From Chara braunii (Eukaryota; Streptophyta; Charophyceae; Charales; Characeae): DNA of 40,946 bases. Position numbers and translations under genes: made by a program. The number at the start of each line of letters is the position of its first letter. Position 1 is the first letter of the stretch. Location: NCBI GenBank assembly GCA_003427395.1, contig BFEA01000111.1:2361481-2402426 (forward strand), given 5' to 3'. Positions 17,118 through 26,980 of this stretch are shown piece by piece. Below the pieces are notes generated by a model. The model searched no databases. It was not told where the DNA came from and worked only from the letters and a program-made list of their open reading frames with translations.

Positions 17118-17580
17118 GCTTTCGGGTCCGGTGGGGTCACGTGGGGGTGTGTTATGTTCGGGCGATCACCCAAAGTGCATTTTCAAACTGTTTTCGTGAC
17201 TGCGCTGTAGTTGCCCCAAAAATCAAACATAAGTCCTTCGGACATTAGTTAAGCCACCAGTACACCCGAGGCTACATGTACGGGCCTAAATTTGAATTTT
17301 GCTGAGCCTGCAAGCGACGGATACCACCACTGGGAGAATTCAGGGTGGTACCGGTGCCCCCCTCAGAGTCTGTGCTGGACCTACTACCAGTAGAAGGAAC
17401 AAAGTGGAGGCGGTTGACCCCACCCAGACGTTGAAGCATTGTATGTTCAAGAACTGAAATATCCCGATTTTTGGTTATCTTTTTTTTTTTTTTTTTTTTT
17501 TCCAGAAAACTCGTTAGAAAATTTCATGCAAATGAGGCTAGGAACCTACTAGAAAAATCCAACTGGCCTAAGAATGGAAT
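17118..17580. other. Intergenic between inverted repeat arms
   Basis: Contains a partial minus-strand copy of the GTACTGGTGG motif (about 17274-17288) and a T22-type run at 17480-17502. No gene recognised. Confidence 0.55.
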
Positions 17581-17591
17581 TTGAAAATTGA

Positions 17592-17625
17592 GATACCGGG
17601 GCCATTACCCGACTTTGGCTCAGAG
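17592..17625 (+). repeat. GATACCGGGGCCATTACC motif, copy 1
   Basis: GATACCGGGGCCATTACCCG-ACTTTGGCTCAGAGAA. It is inverted relative to the motif at 17055-17084 and direct relative to those at 18311 and 18357. Confidence 0.8.
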
Positions 17626-17959
17626 AATTATAGTTACTTCAGACATGTCTATGACAACTTCATGATTCAGAAACGACTCAGAAGAACCCCCATCAATCCA
17701 CTTTACCTCCTTCCGGCAAGACTGACTGCAGCGGAGCCACCATCTCTGCTGCTGCTATACCATACTCCCATCCTACCCGCTAGCCCCTTCACTGGTAGGA
17801 CGCGTGATAACCCACCATCTTCTCCCCCTCTCCTTATTCTCTTTTTTCTTCTGAGAATTGTTGAGAACTATCAAGAGAAAGGTCTGGTCACAGCAAAAAC
17901 ACACCACCACAGAGGACCTACAAATGCTCAAAACCCTGTGTATCCCTAGCAACTTTTCT

Positions 17960-18225
17960 AAAACTCTCCACCCTGTCTTACTCCCTGCCGGACTCTTTCA
18001 GGCCTCACACCCCCGCCCTGCTGGGTTACAAGGCAAAACGACTCACCCCAGCTCCGGCCAGCGTCGTCCCAGCAGCAACCCTTGGTTGTCCCTTGGAATG
18101 CCCACCCCAAAGCATCCCCAGATCTCTCTACCAGGCCTCACACCTTGTTCAGCAGGTTACAAGGCAACACCCCAGCTCCGGTCAACGTCCTTCTGGCATC
18201 GAACAGAGCCGTCTGAGATAAGTTG
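17960..18225 (+). repeat. Tandem duplicated block, first copy
   Basis: CTTTCAGGCCTCACACCC...GGGTTACAAGGCAAAACG...CCAGCTCCGGCCAGCGTC. It recurs 522 bp downstream (CTTTCA at 17995 and 18517). Each block is itself a partial duplication of about 140 bp: GGCCTCAC...GGTTACAAGGC...AGCTCCGGxCAxCGTC occurs twice. A 123-aa frame spans it but has no recognisable features. Confidence 0.85.
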
Positions 18226-18310
18226 TTAGGATTCCGCAGAATCCTAAGTCATTCCTAAGGCCCCCTTGGCAACCATAAACATCCAACCATCCCTTTTTTT
18301 GAAGTTTTAA

Positions 18311-18394
18311 GATACCGGGGCCATTACCGACTTTAGCTAAGAAAACTTTGATTTAAGATACCGGGACTATTACCCGGCTTTGGCTGAGAATCAA
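18311..18394 (+). repeat. GATACCGGGGCCATTACC motif, copies 2 and 3
   Basis: Two adjacent copies, starting at 18311 and 18357, of the motif at 17592. Confidence 0.8.
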
Positions 18395-18489
18395 AACCTA
18401 TTAAGAACTCCGCATACAGTGGGCTGCCACAGAGGTTCTACGAATGCTTACAACCTTCATAATTCCTAACAAACCCTTCTAAGGCTTTC

Positions 18490-18745
18490 CAACACAGTCT
18501 TACTCCCTGCTGAGCTCTTTCAGGCCTCACGCTCCCGCCCTGCTGGGTTACAGGGCAACACAACTCACCCCAGCTCCGACCAGCGTCGTCCCAGCAGCAA
18601 ACCTTGGCTGTTCCTTGGAAAGCCCACCCCAAAGCATCCCCAGATCTCTCTACCAGGCCTCACGCTCCTGCATCAGCAGGTTACATGGTAGCCCCCCAGC
18701 ACCGGCCAGCGTCATTCAGGCATCGAACAGCCACAGATTACTGAG
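18490..18745 (+). repeat. Tandem duplicated block, second copy
   Basis: Matches 17960-18225 through CCCCAAAGCATCCCCAGATC and on to GGCATCGAACAG. Confidence 0.85.
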
Positions 18746-20640
18746 TATAACCGCTTGAAAACCGCCCAGGATGGGTTGCTAATAGATGTGTAGCACGATG
18801 AACATATTCGGGGGTTTTCCGAACGCGCAAACATGTTCTCCTGTTCGTGAATACGTTCTCTTGAACATGTTCTCCCTTACATGGACAAACATATTATTTA
18901 TTACTATTTGTTTTGTTTTTTTTTTCCCATTTTTTTAATTTTAAACTCATGTTTGGCTAAGAATTTGAAGATGTCTCCCAGACAAAAGTTGTTTCCATGG
19001 ATGCTCCGAAGAGCGCAAGCGCGGCATTACCGGAATGCAGGTAACGCTAGCTGACGCACCTCTAGGGCGGGCGCCGTGCATGGCGAAGCGACGCGCGGTA
19101 CTCATGCCATATCTCTATCACTTAGTCAGCCCTGCTAGGTCTCGAGTATCGACTATGGCTGGGGAAAAGTGTCATAGTTCCACCTCCCCCTTGAGTGGGG
19201 GAGGGAGCGCCTTCGTGCTCTGGGCTATGGCATCCTAGCAGCTCAGGGCCTGAAAAACCCTATGCTACAATACCATCCATATCACTCAGCTATCCAAGGT
19301 TACTCGTGAACTGAAGAAGAGTTATTATACCATTCCCAGCAGCCGTGGGCTGGGGTGAATGCCACCCAGAACATGCTGGTGCGACACTGCAGTAGGCAGT
19401 GGGAGAGCCTTCGGCAACAGTGGGAGCGGGCCGGAACCTCTAAGAGCAGAAGTGCCAATTTTGTCATGTGGACTAGCGGAATACTTGAATTTGACGTTCT
19501 GGTTTTGGTGTAGTTTTCGTATAGATTCATTGTTTTAAACTCCTATGCGTTAGTAGTCTTTCATTGGTTAAATCCATAGATTAGGTCTCAACCTCTCATA
19601 TAAATGAGCATGTTTTTGGATGGTTAGATAGTCTCACTTTGATTACACTTATAGGCTTAGTTTATGACACATACTTTGTAATCAAAGGCGAAAGTCCTCC
19701 TTGCTTTGCCATGGCAGATTCGTTGATCACGGTAACAGTGGAATGGACTTCCTCCTGCCTTTTGCATATAGGGAATCATACCTGATTGAGGGTTTTCATT
19801 AGGAGTGTCTTATCCTTCGAACCTCTACCTGGAATGGTTGTGTTGCGTATGCAGCCGTTGCTGTAGTCTACTGCATCAAGTTTTTTTAACCCATTTAGGC
19901 TGCCTTATCGGAATGCAGGTTCTGCATGAGAACTATTGTGTAGTTTTACCTCCATGATTTTTGCTGTTTTTTCATGAGGCTCATACTTACGGTGAAGAGT
20001 TTCACTTTCAGTGCAGATTAGGGCTGAAGTCTTGGGGATTAGCTCGTCAAAGATTTGACAGACACAGGCATAGGCATGGACAGTGGATGGGGAAGATACA
20101 CGTGGTTTCCTAAGTATTACCTTGCATGGCGGCTTCTATAGCGTCAAGTAGCTCTTGTGCATTTTTTAGCTCAACTCTCGAATCGGGTCATATTGTTGTT
20201 GTGAAGAGTTCTATATATTCAGGTTGAATTTGGGGCTAAGTTCTTTAAAATTGCCCTGTTAGAAGAGCGGGGGGACACAAGCTATCCGCAGATAGGATGC
20301 ATGTACTGCTTTGACTTGCGCATCTGGCCGTTTTGTATTGGCTAGATTTTAAACCTCCCGTACTTCCTAAAGTCATGCCCGTTAATGCTCCACGATTTTT
20401 GGAAACGTACGGGCCACTACAAGAGCGCCCAAATTTATCCAACTAGAAACGTTTCTACTTTATTTTTTTTCGCGGCCGATAGCTGGGCCAAGTACTGGTG
20501 GTTTGAGGAGGGGTGTCTAGTCATATCTCAGTGTTTACTCAACGTTTTTTAGTGCTCTTAAAAGCACGGTGGAAAACTTGTAAAACTTGGAATATCTCCT
20601 GTAGTCTAAGCTTCTCAGTAGCGTTAGTGGGTCTATGCTC
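18746..20640. other. No gene recognised; one divergent repeat copy
   Basis: About 1.9 kb without a convincing frame. At 19380-19435 CACTGCAGTAGGCAGTGGGA...AGTGGGAGCGGG is a diverged relative of the repeats at 20750-20790 and 21085-21125. At 20480-20507 lies a plus-strand copy of GGCCAAGTACTGGTGGTTTG. Very short words (GGAATGCAGGT near 19031 and 19910) recur. AT-rich stretches surround them. Confidence 0.5.
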
Positions 20641-21265
20641 ACAAGGGTTGTGTGTTAGAATGTCATCACTCCGTTGATAAATCTTTTGGAAAAAGAATCA
20701 ACTTTCCACTCACGCGAGACAACATCATATCTACAAGCATCGGCACTACAGAGGCAATGGGAGAGCTCCCGTCAGTGGTGGAGCGCTACTCGCTTGGTGT
20801 TTCCAAAATTAGGGTAGGAAGCAAACTTGAACTGTATCCATGGAGATTGTGGTCCATTGAATGTTGATGCTATTGAAGATCCAAGGGTGCGTGGTGGGAA
20901 ACCCGTCCAGGCGGTTCAGGCTTCCTTGAGGTTATGGATTTGTTTGAGCTACTTTCGGAGTAGGGTTGGTGCATTAATACTTACTAGGGTTGCATTTTAG
21001 TGTGTTTAACTTATCGCTGGGTTGATAAATCTGTTGGAAAATATAGCCTTAGAGGCTATCTGGTCTGTACGAGCAGCAACACTACGGAGGAAGTGGGAGA
21101 GCTCCCGTCAATGGTGGGAACGCTGCTCGCTTGGTGTTTGTATAATTAGGGTAGGAAGCAAACTGTATCCATGGTGATCTTGGTTCATTGAATATGGATA
21201 TTGTTGAAGAACCAAGGGTGCGTGTTGGGAAACCCGTCTCGGCGGTTCAGGCTTCCTTGAGTTTA
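20640..21265 (+). repeat. Tandem duplication, about 331-336 bp period
   Basis: GTTGATAAATC, GGGAGAGCTCCCGTCA (20760 and 21096), TTAGGGTAGGAAGCAAACT, and CCAAGGGTGCGTG (20881 and 21212) appear twice in the same order. The second copy carries small deletions. One frame reads a similar peptide in both (W-E-S-S-R-Q-W-W), but stops follow, so a coding origin is only possible. Confidence 0.85.
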
Positions 21266-22720
21266 TAGGTTGGTACTTGCTCTCTTTTCTGTAAGATCTT
21301 GAAGCGAAGCTGGGTAAGGCTCCCAGATAAATTAGCAGGAGAACAGTTGCATAGTTTCCTCTTAGTTGCAGTCCATGGGAATATAAGCTGCAACTTGATT
21401 ATAAAAAAAAAGTTGTTTGCATTCTTATTTCAAGTAACATATGTTTTTTTATAAGGGTTTTACTGTTAACTTCAAAATTGATTTATAGTTCTATAAATTA
21501 GTTTTCGCACAACTTGGTTTTTACCTAACTGCTGAAAATGACTTGGGGGTGGAGTCTGACCCCACAGGAAAAAGGATGGAAAAACCGTCTGGCCAAAAAA
21601 AAACGGGCATAGAATTTTGGAAAGCAGGAAAACAATTTTGCGGAGACCCCACCACGGAGGACCAAATGCGTCGTGGAAACCCTTTGGAAATCAGTTGAGC
21701 CAATCGTTGCCTTTCTCCGTCAGCACTCAAGGGTAGACCCCACTGCGGTGTGGCTGGAAAGGACGTGTGGCCACGAAATTGGAAAAGTGGTTTTTCGGGA
21801 CCTCACCGCAGAGTGCGTTTTGTGGCAAAGCGGCAATTTTTCTTCCGTAAAAGGAAAGTTTTGTGGGTGAAGTTAGAAAAAGGAAAGTGGTTGATGTCCA
21901 GGGGGCCGTGGCTGGGCCTCAGGAAATGGTCGTGCCCGTGGAAGTGGGTGACGCGGGGCGGCACGTGCGGGATCCGGTGCGGCACGAAACGGGTTCGAAG
22001 GCCTGTGGAGGTGTCAAGTTTCGTTGGTGCGAACAATCCGTGGTTCGTCCACGGGACCTGGTTTTGGAAAAGTTCAAGATGGCTCTGGGGGCCAACCTCA
22101 GCTTTCGGCACAAATTTGCGGCGTCATTTCCTCAGCTCGCCGTTTTCCAGACCGCGGACAATATGAAAACGTCCACAGGCGATCTTCCAGGTCACGAAAT
22201 GCGGGTTGTGGGGTTCCAGAATACAGTTTTTGGAAGACATTTCGGCCTTTTTCCGCGAGGTGTGGGGTCCTGCAAACACTTCCGCAGCAAAGTTTTTCCT
22301 TTTCTCATTCCTGTGGGTCCGGGCCTCATTTGTTTTGTTCTTGTTTTTTTTTTTTTTTCGTTTTTTTTGTGGCACTCTTGGTCGTTATTGGCTGCTTCTT
22401 CCCGTGAGACGTTTCTGACTTTTTCCAGGAACGACACGCCCTCCCCCTTACCCTTTAGAGTTGGCACAAAATTGCGGCAAGGAATCATGTGAAAACATCC
22501 ACAGGCGATCTTGCGGACCGACTTCCAGATAGTATGGAAGAAAATGTACGGGTCCAGTGCCCAGTCCAGGATGTCCGGAAACCGCCCCCCCAACACAAAA
22601 TTTGAAAAAGAAAGGGGCCGGCCCAGGACGTTTTTCAGGTCCTCGGCTCCCCCCCAAAATTACCGGGGAGACCTCTTCACCTTCAAAACGGCGCCGAATA
22701 CTATCATTCTCCTGCTGGTT
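21266..22720. other. GC-rich stretch with short direct repeats, no gene recognised
   Basis: TGAAAACGTCCACAGGCGAT at 22163 and TGAAAACATCCACAGGCGAT at 22490 repeat in the same orientation. GGCACAAATTTGCGG (22107) and GGCACAAAATTGCGG (22462) do likewise. A 209-aa plus-strand frame (21863-22492) crosses T10-T11 homopolymers and has no family features, so I do not call it a gene. Part of this stretch may be LINE 3' UTR or an older repeat. Confidence 0.5.
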
Positions 22721-23035
22721 CATCCCTCCCCCAGAGATACCTGGAGTGCCAAAACTTGCAGACGAACATTCATACCATTCTAAGTCTACTAGGCTGTTGG
22801 AAGGGGAGGGGAAGGGGTCAGGAAAATCTTGGGCAGGTCTCATTGGGATGGTTGTGTCTATCGTTGTCCAGTCATTGAAAAGTAGTTGGTAGTCCGTTTC
22901 TAATCCCTCCCCTGTTGTTTGTCCTCCTTCCCATTCTACTCTCCCTATCCTTCCCCCTTTATCCCCCCCCAGCCAACTCGAGCTGAAATTCTGGATTTTT
23001 TGTTGGATGTCACTTCTTGAGAGTAATGTCTGTAT

Positions 23036-23590
23036 CTAAGCTTTGACAGTTTCCCATTTCGCCGTGATTTCTGTTTGGATCTGTTGTTTAATACTGTCCA
23101 TGAATTCCGGACCTTCTAGCTTTACTCGTTCCATCTCGTAGGTACAGCGTCGTCGCCAAAGAGCCCACAGCACTGCCCTACGTCCTAATTTGAACATATT
23201 ATTGGTGAAATCGTCCAACCCATCATTGGTCCATATCTCACAGAGCAAGGCTTTCCAATCCCACGGCCATGAGGTTTGCGTTCCTAATTGATCCTAGATT
23301 CTGTCCCACCATCTCCATAGTCAAATTTTACCTGGGCCCTGAAGGAATATGTGCTCAATAGTCTCGGGCCTTTTCCAGGGCGTAAACGCTTCCCTGCACA
23401 GTTTGCACCAGAGCAGGGCTTTCCCTATTTGCTTCAGGCGGGTTCTGTCAATAAGCCAGTTGTTGGTCGGAAGGCAACGGTACTCTATCTGCCATTGCAA
23501 CGAGGCGAATTTTGCAGGTTTTTATTTTGCCATTCTAAACGATTTCATTTTTTCCAGGTCCTCCTTGCTTACATTCAGTTGCCTCATCCA
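23036..23590 (-). pseudogene. LINE zf-RVT region, frameshifted
   Basis: Read across frames, the minus strand gives LQWQIEYRCLPTNNWLID, WCKLC and ETIEHIFLQG, then NNMFKLGRRAVLWALWRRRC. These align with the zinc knuckle and following helix of the first LINE. The last Cys of the knuckle (IFMQC in copy 1) reads Gly here, so the zinc site is lost. Confidence 0.8.
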
Positions 23591-23608
23591 ATGCTCCTCC
23601 ACCCTATC

Positions 23609-24052
23609 TCACAGGTTAAATCTCGGTTTGAGAAGCCTATAGGTCGCCTTGACCGTTAGGCTGTACATGGATTTTGTGGTTTTCCTACCCTTCCTTGTAG
23701 GTATTGACCATGTCCATTCTGCCGGATCTAAGGCCAGTTGGTGCACCGGGACATGCGGGAGGTAGGCTACCCATTGGTCTTTTTCATGAAGCACTCTGAT
23801 TCTTAATAGTTCTTCTTTGTGATATCTTATTGCTTCTTCTAGTTCTGTCTTTTGAATTTTGTTGTTTCGTTTCACTTGGTAGAGATTCAACGTCACGGTT
23901 CCGTTAGTATCATATTTCACAATCTTACCCACCTCCCCAGGACGATCTCTGATTGCCACCCAGTCCGATTCTTGCAGGTCGGGGCCTTTCCTAAGAATCC
24001 TCCACCAGTGGAGGGGGATCTTTTCTATTAGAGCCTCTAAAGCCTCCTCCAA
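23609..24052 (-). pseudogene. LINE SH3-like linker segment
   Basis: IPLHWWRILRKGPDLQESDW continues with VAIRDRPGEVGKIVKYDTNG and VTLNLYQV. The equivalent in the first LINE is GPALREGDWVAIRGITDQVG. The alternating hydrophobic pattern with DWVAIR and GK(I/V) resembles a small beta-barrel (SH3/Tudor-like). It ends in KATYRLLKPR, parallel to KSTYKMLRPK. The function of this linker is unknown. Confidence 0.75.
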
Positions 24053-24406
24053 TTTGTGGCAGTAACGTAGTTTTTCTCTAAGTTGCCCCGGGTTGACCCA
24101 CTCTCTATTATCCGTGTCTCATATGTCTTTGATCCTAGTTACCCCCCTCTTAACCCAGCTCCGCCAAGGGGCGTCTCCGCAATGGAGGGTCTGTCCCTTC
24201 CAGTCCACCGCCCATCTGTTCCCAAAGAGGGGTTGTCGGGCGACCTCTTCCCATCTTCCTGGTGGGGTTTTGTCCGGAAGGGGGAGGCTCCTCCATGTGC
24301 TCAGCAGGGCAGGCCAGAAAGGGTCATTCGTCAGGTCCTCCCTTGCTGCTTGTCTGGGAGAGTCAGGAAGGAGGGTGCTTTGTTGTGATCTTTTCTTGGG
24401 GACAGG

Positions 24407-24691
24407 TCATCCTCTGTTCTCCAGCCACATCAAAGGGTCGCATTCTGCCGTTGTCTGTGGTGCCAGTCGGGCAATCTGTTCCAGGGCCAACCCTTTCCAG
24501 GGGGTTTCTGGGCTGAAAAGGAGCCTTTTGAGCCACTGCAGAGCTAATGCCTTGGTTTGTATTGTGGGGTCTATGATGCCCAACCCTCCTCTCGATTTTG
24601 GTTGGATAATGAATTGCCATGCTACCCTGCTTGTGACACCTTGGTACTCGTTGTTTCCTCGCCAAAGGAAGGCGGCTATTTGGCGTTGCAA
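24407..24691 (-). pseudogene. LINE post-RT region (GGLG segment)
   Basis: Contains QIAAFLWRGNNEYQGVTSRV, FIIQPKSRGGLGIIDP and IQTKALALQWLKRLL, parallel to FLWRGDGELTNVISRV and AAGGLGIIDP in the first LINE. Stops and shifts on both sides confirm that it is a remnant. Confidence 0.85.
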
Positions 24692-24845
24692 GGGGCAAAG
24701 GGCACTCTTGTCTATTGTCTAAATGACTGATTTATATCACAGGGTGGCCAGAACAACGTTGTTGATTATTAGCACGCGACCGAAGAGGGATGTATGTTTG
24801 TCTTGCCATTGTGTCGTCCTTACAAGGGTATTTGCTGTACTTTTC

Positions 24846-25460
24846 AAAGATAACATTGGGTGCGTCTTTGATCAACATGACACACTAATAAGTAAATATC
24901 GTCAGGGCGCTCACCTCGGCAATCTCGCTCATGGTGAGAGTCCGGATCGAATACGATCAAATTAGAAAGTGAAAGGGGCACGCATTATTGCGTTGCACTG
25001 TGAGGTGGTTGTTAGTCGGCAATACCGGAACGCCGGAAGGTGTCAAGAGTCCGGTTACCTTTTCTGTAGTTTTCAATTTGGTTAATATTGTTTTTCGTTT
25101 TTTTTTTAAAGACTAAGTTCACTCCGCGAGTCGGCCCAACCTCTGACGGATACGTCGCAAAGAAGATAAAGACCGTACGTTGTGCATACGCAGAAAGATT
25201 GTGTAATTTGTGTTTCGTGACGCTTGGCGCGGCGTTGGCAAACCTAGTATGGGGGAGAGTCGTGATTTCAGCAAAGCATGTCGTAATTGTCGTGTGTCCG
25301 ACGACCAGGATACCAGATAGCTACGATCCTTGGCACGGGCAGCGTCTCAACATTTTTCTACGGCCACGAGATTGGCCGGTAGGCCAAGGCGAAGGCCTCG
25401 TTTGTGCGGGTAGGACCAATTATGGTCCCGCGACTATTCATATGCAGGTTCGCGCCTACC
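24846..25460 (+). other. No gene recognised; one open frame of uncertain status
   Basis: A plus-strand frame from about 25088 to the T20 run at 25461 has fairly normal composition (VRCAYAERLCNLCFVTLGAA, SYDPWHGQRLNIFLRPRDW). It starts in a T9 run and ends in the poly(T) of a retroposon. I recognise no domain. Confidence 0.3.
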
Positions 25461-25610
25461 TTTTTTTTTTTTTTTTTTTTCAAGAAGACCTTGTGCAAGG
25501 CCTCTATCCTGGTGGTGGTACGAGAACCACCAGGATTAAGGCTTTGCCTGGCAGGCCGCTCCATCTATTGGTGGGAAGCAACACCTACTGGAAACCAGGT
25601 TCAGCGTCCC
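25461..25610 (-). mobile_element. Hairpin-headed poly(A) retroposon, copy D (full length)
   Basis: On the minus strand it starts GGGACGCTGAACCTGG at 25610 and reads GTTTCCAGTAGGTGTTGC and CCCACCAATAGATGG, as in copy C. It then forms a strong second hairpin (25495-25547; 19 of 22 bp paired, 9-nt loop) and ends in A20 (T20 at 25461-25480). The second hairpin has the same position and size as in copy C but an unrelated sequence. Confidence 0.8.
25495..25547. other. Long stem-loop inside retroposon copy D
   Basis: GCAAGGCCTCTATCCTGGTG...CACCAGGATTAAGGCTTTGC pairs over 22 positions with three mismatches; loop at 25517-25525. Confidence 0.85.
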
Positions 25611-25618
25611 TTAAATAC

Positions 25619-25684
25619 ATTTTTTACAAAACAGTACATCATTGAAAGTGATGCCATTGTGCTGGAAACCGGGTCCAGCGTCCC
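25619..25684 (-). mobile_element. Hairpin-headed poly(A) retroposon, copy E (short)
   Basis: The minus strand starts GGGACGCTGGACCCGGTT at 25684, with stem CTGGA/TCCAG, and ends near a short A6 run (T6 at 25620-25625). It lies immediately upstream of copy D in the same orientation. Confidence 0.65.
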
Positions 25685-26624
25685 ATATTCAATCTACGCT
25701 TCCATACCTGCAGGCTGCAGCAGGGTCGGGTATTGGGGCGAGAAACACCGGGGGGCACCAGTGGAGTCTCCCTCCATCCCTTAACCCTTGCCCTCCACCT
25801 ACTATCCTCATGGCGCCTATTGTGTCTTTTACTGAATATTAGACTATTTCATGTCTATCTTGGTCTGGACCTAGTTCTAATGGTTAGGGTACTAGACTTT
25901 CAAGTGATAGGTTTGAGGTTTGAGGTCAACAAGTGGAGATGGAGCAAAGGAACGCGACCGACGGAGACTGAGGTGTCGAGGGTCTTAAGGGACTTCCCCC
26001 TTGGTTTTGTTAACGGGCCCAAACCTGGGTTCGACTGGCAAGACCAAGAGGGGGTCGACAGGTCCTCGTCCTCTTCAATTCTACTATTTTTATTTTGTTG
26101 ATTCATTTTTATTTTTAATTTTCTCCATTTTTCTGTTTGTTGACCAGGGCTAGAAACAGGCTTCAGGACTGGCGGCGAAGAAATACCGCGTGGAGAGGAT
26201 GAAAAGAACCTTGAAAAGAAAATTAGGGAGTTTTCGAATTGTCGAGCAAGAAGCGGGAGGAGGACGGCGACCGCATTGTTACCCCCTTTGGTTGAACATG
26301 GAAGTGCTTCCCTCCATGGGCTGCTGAGGACGACATTACAGTGGGGAACAGTGGAGATCTCCACGGGCGGCCACCACGGCGGCCGAGGACCTGAGCGTGT
26401 GTTGCTCTTGGCAGGCCCGGGGCCTGTTCGGAGCATTGACAGGGTCCCTCTATCCTGCCCGATTTGACACATGGACCGATGAGTTCAAATGCATGTGAGT
26501 CGGAGGGTGCTTAGCCCACGAGGTGGAAGAAGTCAGTGGCAGGATCCCCCTACTGATGCACCGTCCGCCGACCACAATCTGTTGTGAGAAATTTGAGTAT
26601 GAATAGCCTGTAGGAACAACAGTT
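25685..26624. other. No gene recognised
   Basis: A tRNA-like A-box word (TTCTAATGGTTAGGGTA) followed by GGTTTGAGG lies near 25874-25922 and may be a SINE head. The minus-strand frame at 25900-26472 and the plus frames are not recognisable. Confidence 0.4.
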
Positions 26625-26980
26625 GCGGACCTAGCTCAGTTGGTACACTCGCAAACTGTTGAAAAACAGTCCTGTGGGATCACCACACACACAAGCTCAA
26701 TTGGTATAGCCGCAGATTGTTGAAAAACTGTCCTGCGGGATCACCACCTAAGCAAGTCCAGCTGGTACACCCACGAACTATAAGAACAGACCTGTGAAAC
26801 CAGCACCGGCAAGCATAGCTCAGACTCGTACACCTGCGGACTGCTGAAAGTAGGATTGTGAGACCAACTCTTGCGAACCTGGCTCAGACCGGTACACCCG
26901 TGAACTGCTGAAAACAGGCCGGCAGGATCTCCATCACAAGACCTGGCTCAACTGGTGCTCAAGCTCGAATCCCACTGCAG
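26625..26980 (+). repeat. Tandem array of tRNA-Phe-like units (5-6 copies, about 62 bp)
   Basis: Unit 1 reads GCGGACCTAGCTCAGTTGGT, then CGCAAACTGTTGAAAAACAG and TCCTGTGGGATC. GCGGA-(N)2-TAGCTCAGTTGG and a GAA in an anticodon-arm-like hairpin (ACTGT...ACAGT) are those of eukaryotic tRNA-Phe. Further units start near 26689, 26751, 26809, 26872 and 26937, increasingly diverged. The hairpin loop is 6 nt, one short of a tRNA, and the T-loop is deleted, so these are tRNA-derived repeats and not tRNA genes. An isolated copy lies at 8025-8080. Confidence 0.78.

Larger units (their letters stand above)
22730..24845 (-). mobile_element. Second LINE of the same family, 5'-truncated and heavily decayed
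   Basis: The minus strand from about 24845 gives SLFGRVLIINNVVLATL, matching FFGRALVINNVVFASLW of the 2.7-5.7 kb copy. FLWRG, QPKSRGGLGIIDPTIQTKAL, the linker and the zinc-knuckle region follow. The tail ends with MRPAQDFPDPFPSP near 22780-22840. The RT palm is missing, so truncation is deeper than in the first copy. Many stops and frameshifts separate the pieces. It is about 2.1 kb. Confidence 0.88.

Noticed and set aside
21863-22492. 209-aa plus-strand open frame
   Set aside because: It crosses long T-runs, overlaps equally long frames on both strands and has no recognisable domain.
24083-24722. Plus-strand frames of 101 and 209 codons in the second LINE
   Set aside because: Shadows of the minus-strand GGLG region; the minus strand matches the first LINE residue by residue.
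24906-24962. tRNA-like segment with an apparent CAT anticodon loop
   Set aside because: The anticodon arm is weak and neither D-arm nor T-arm pairs properly, so chance is likely.
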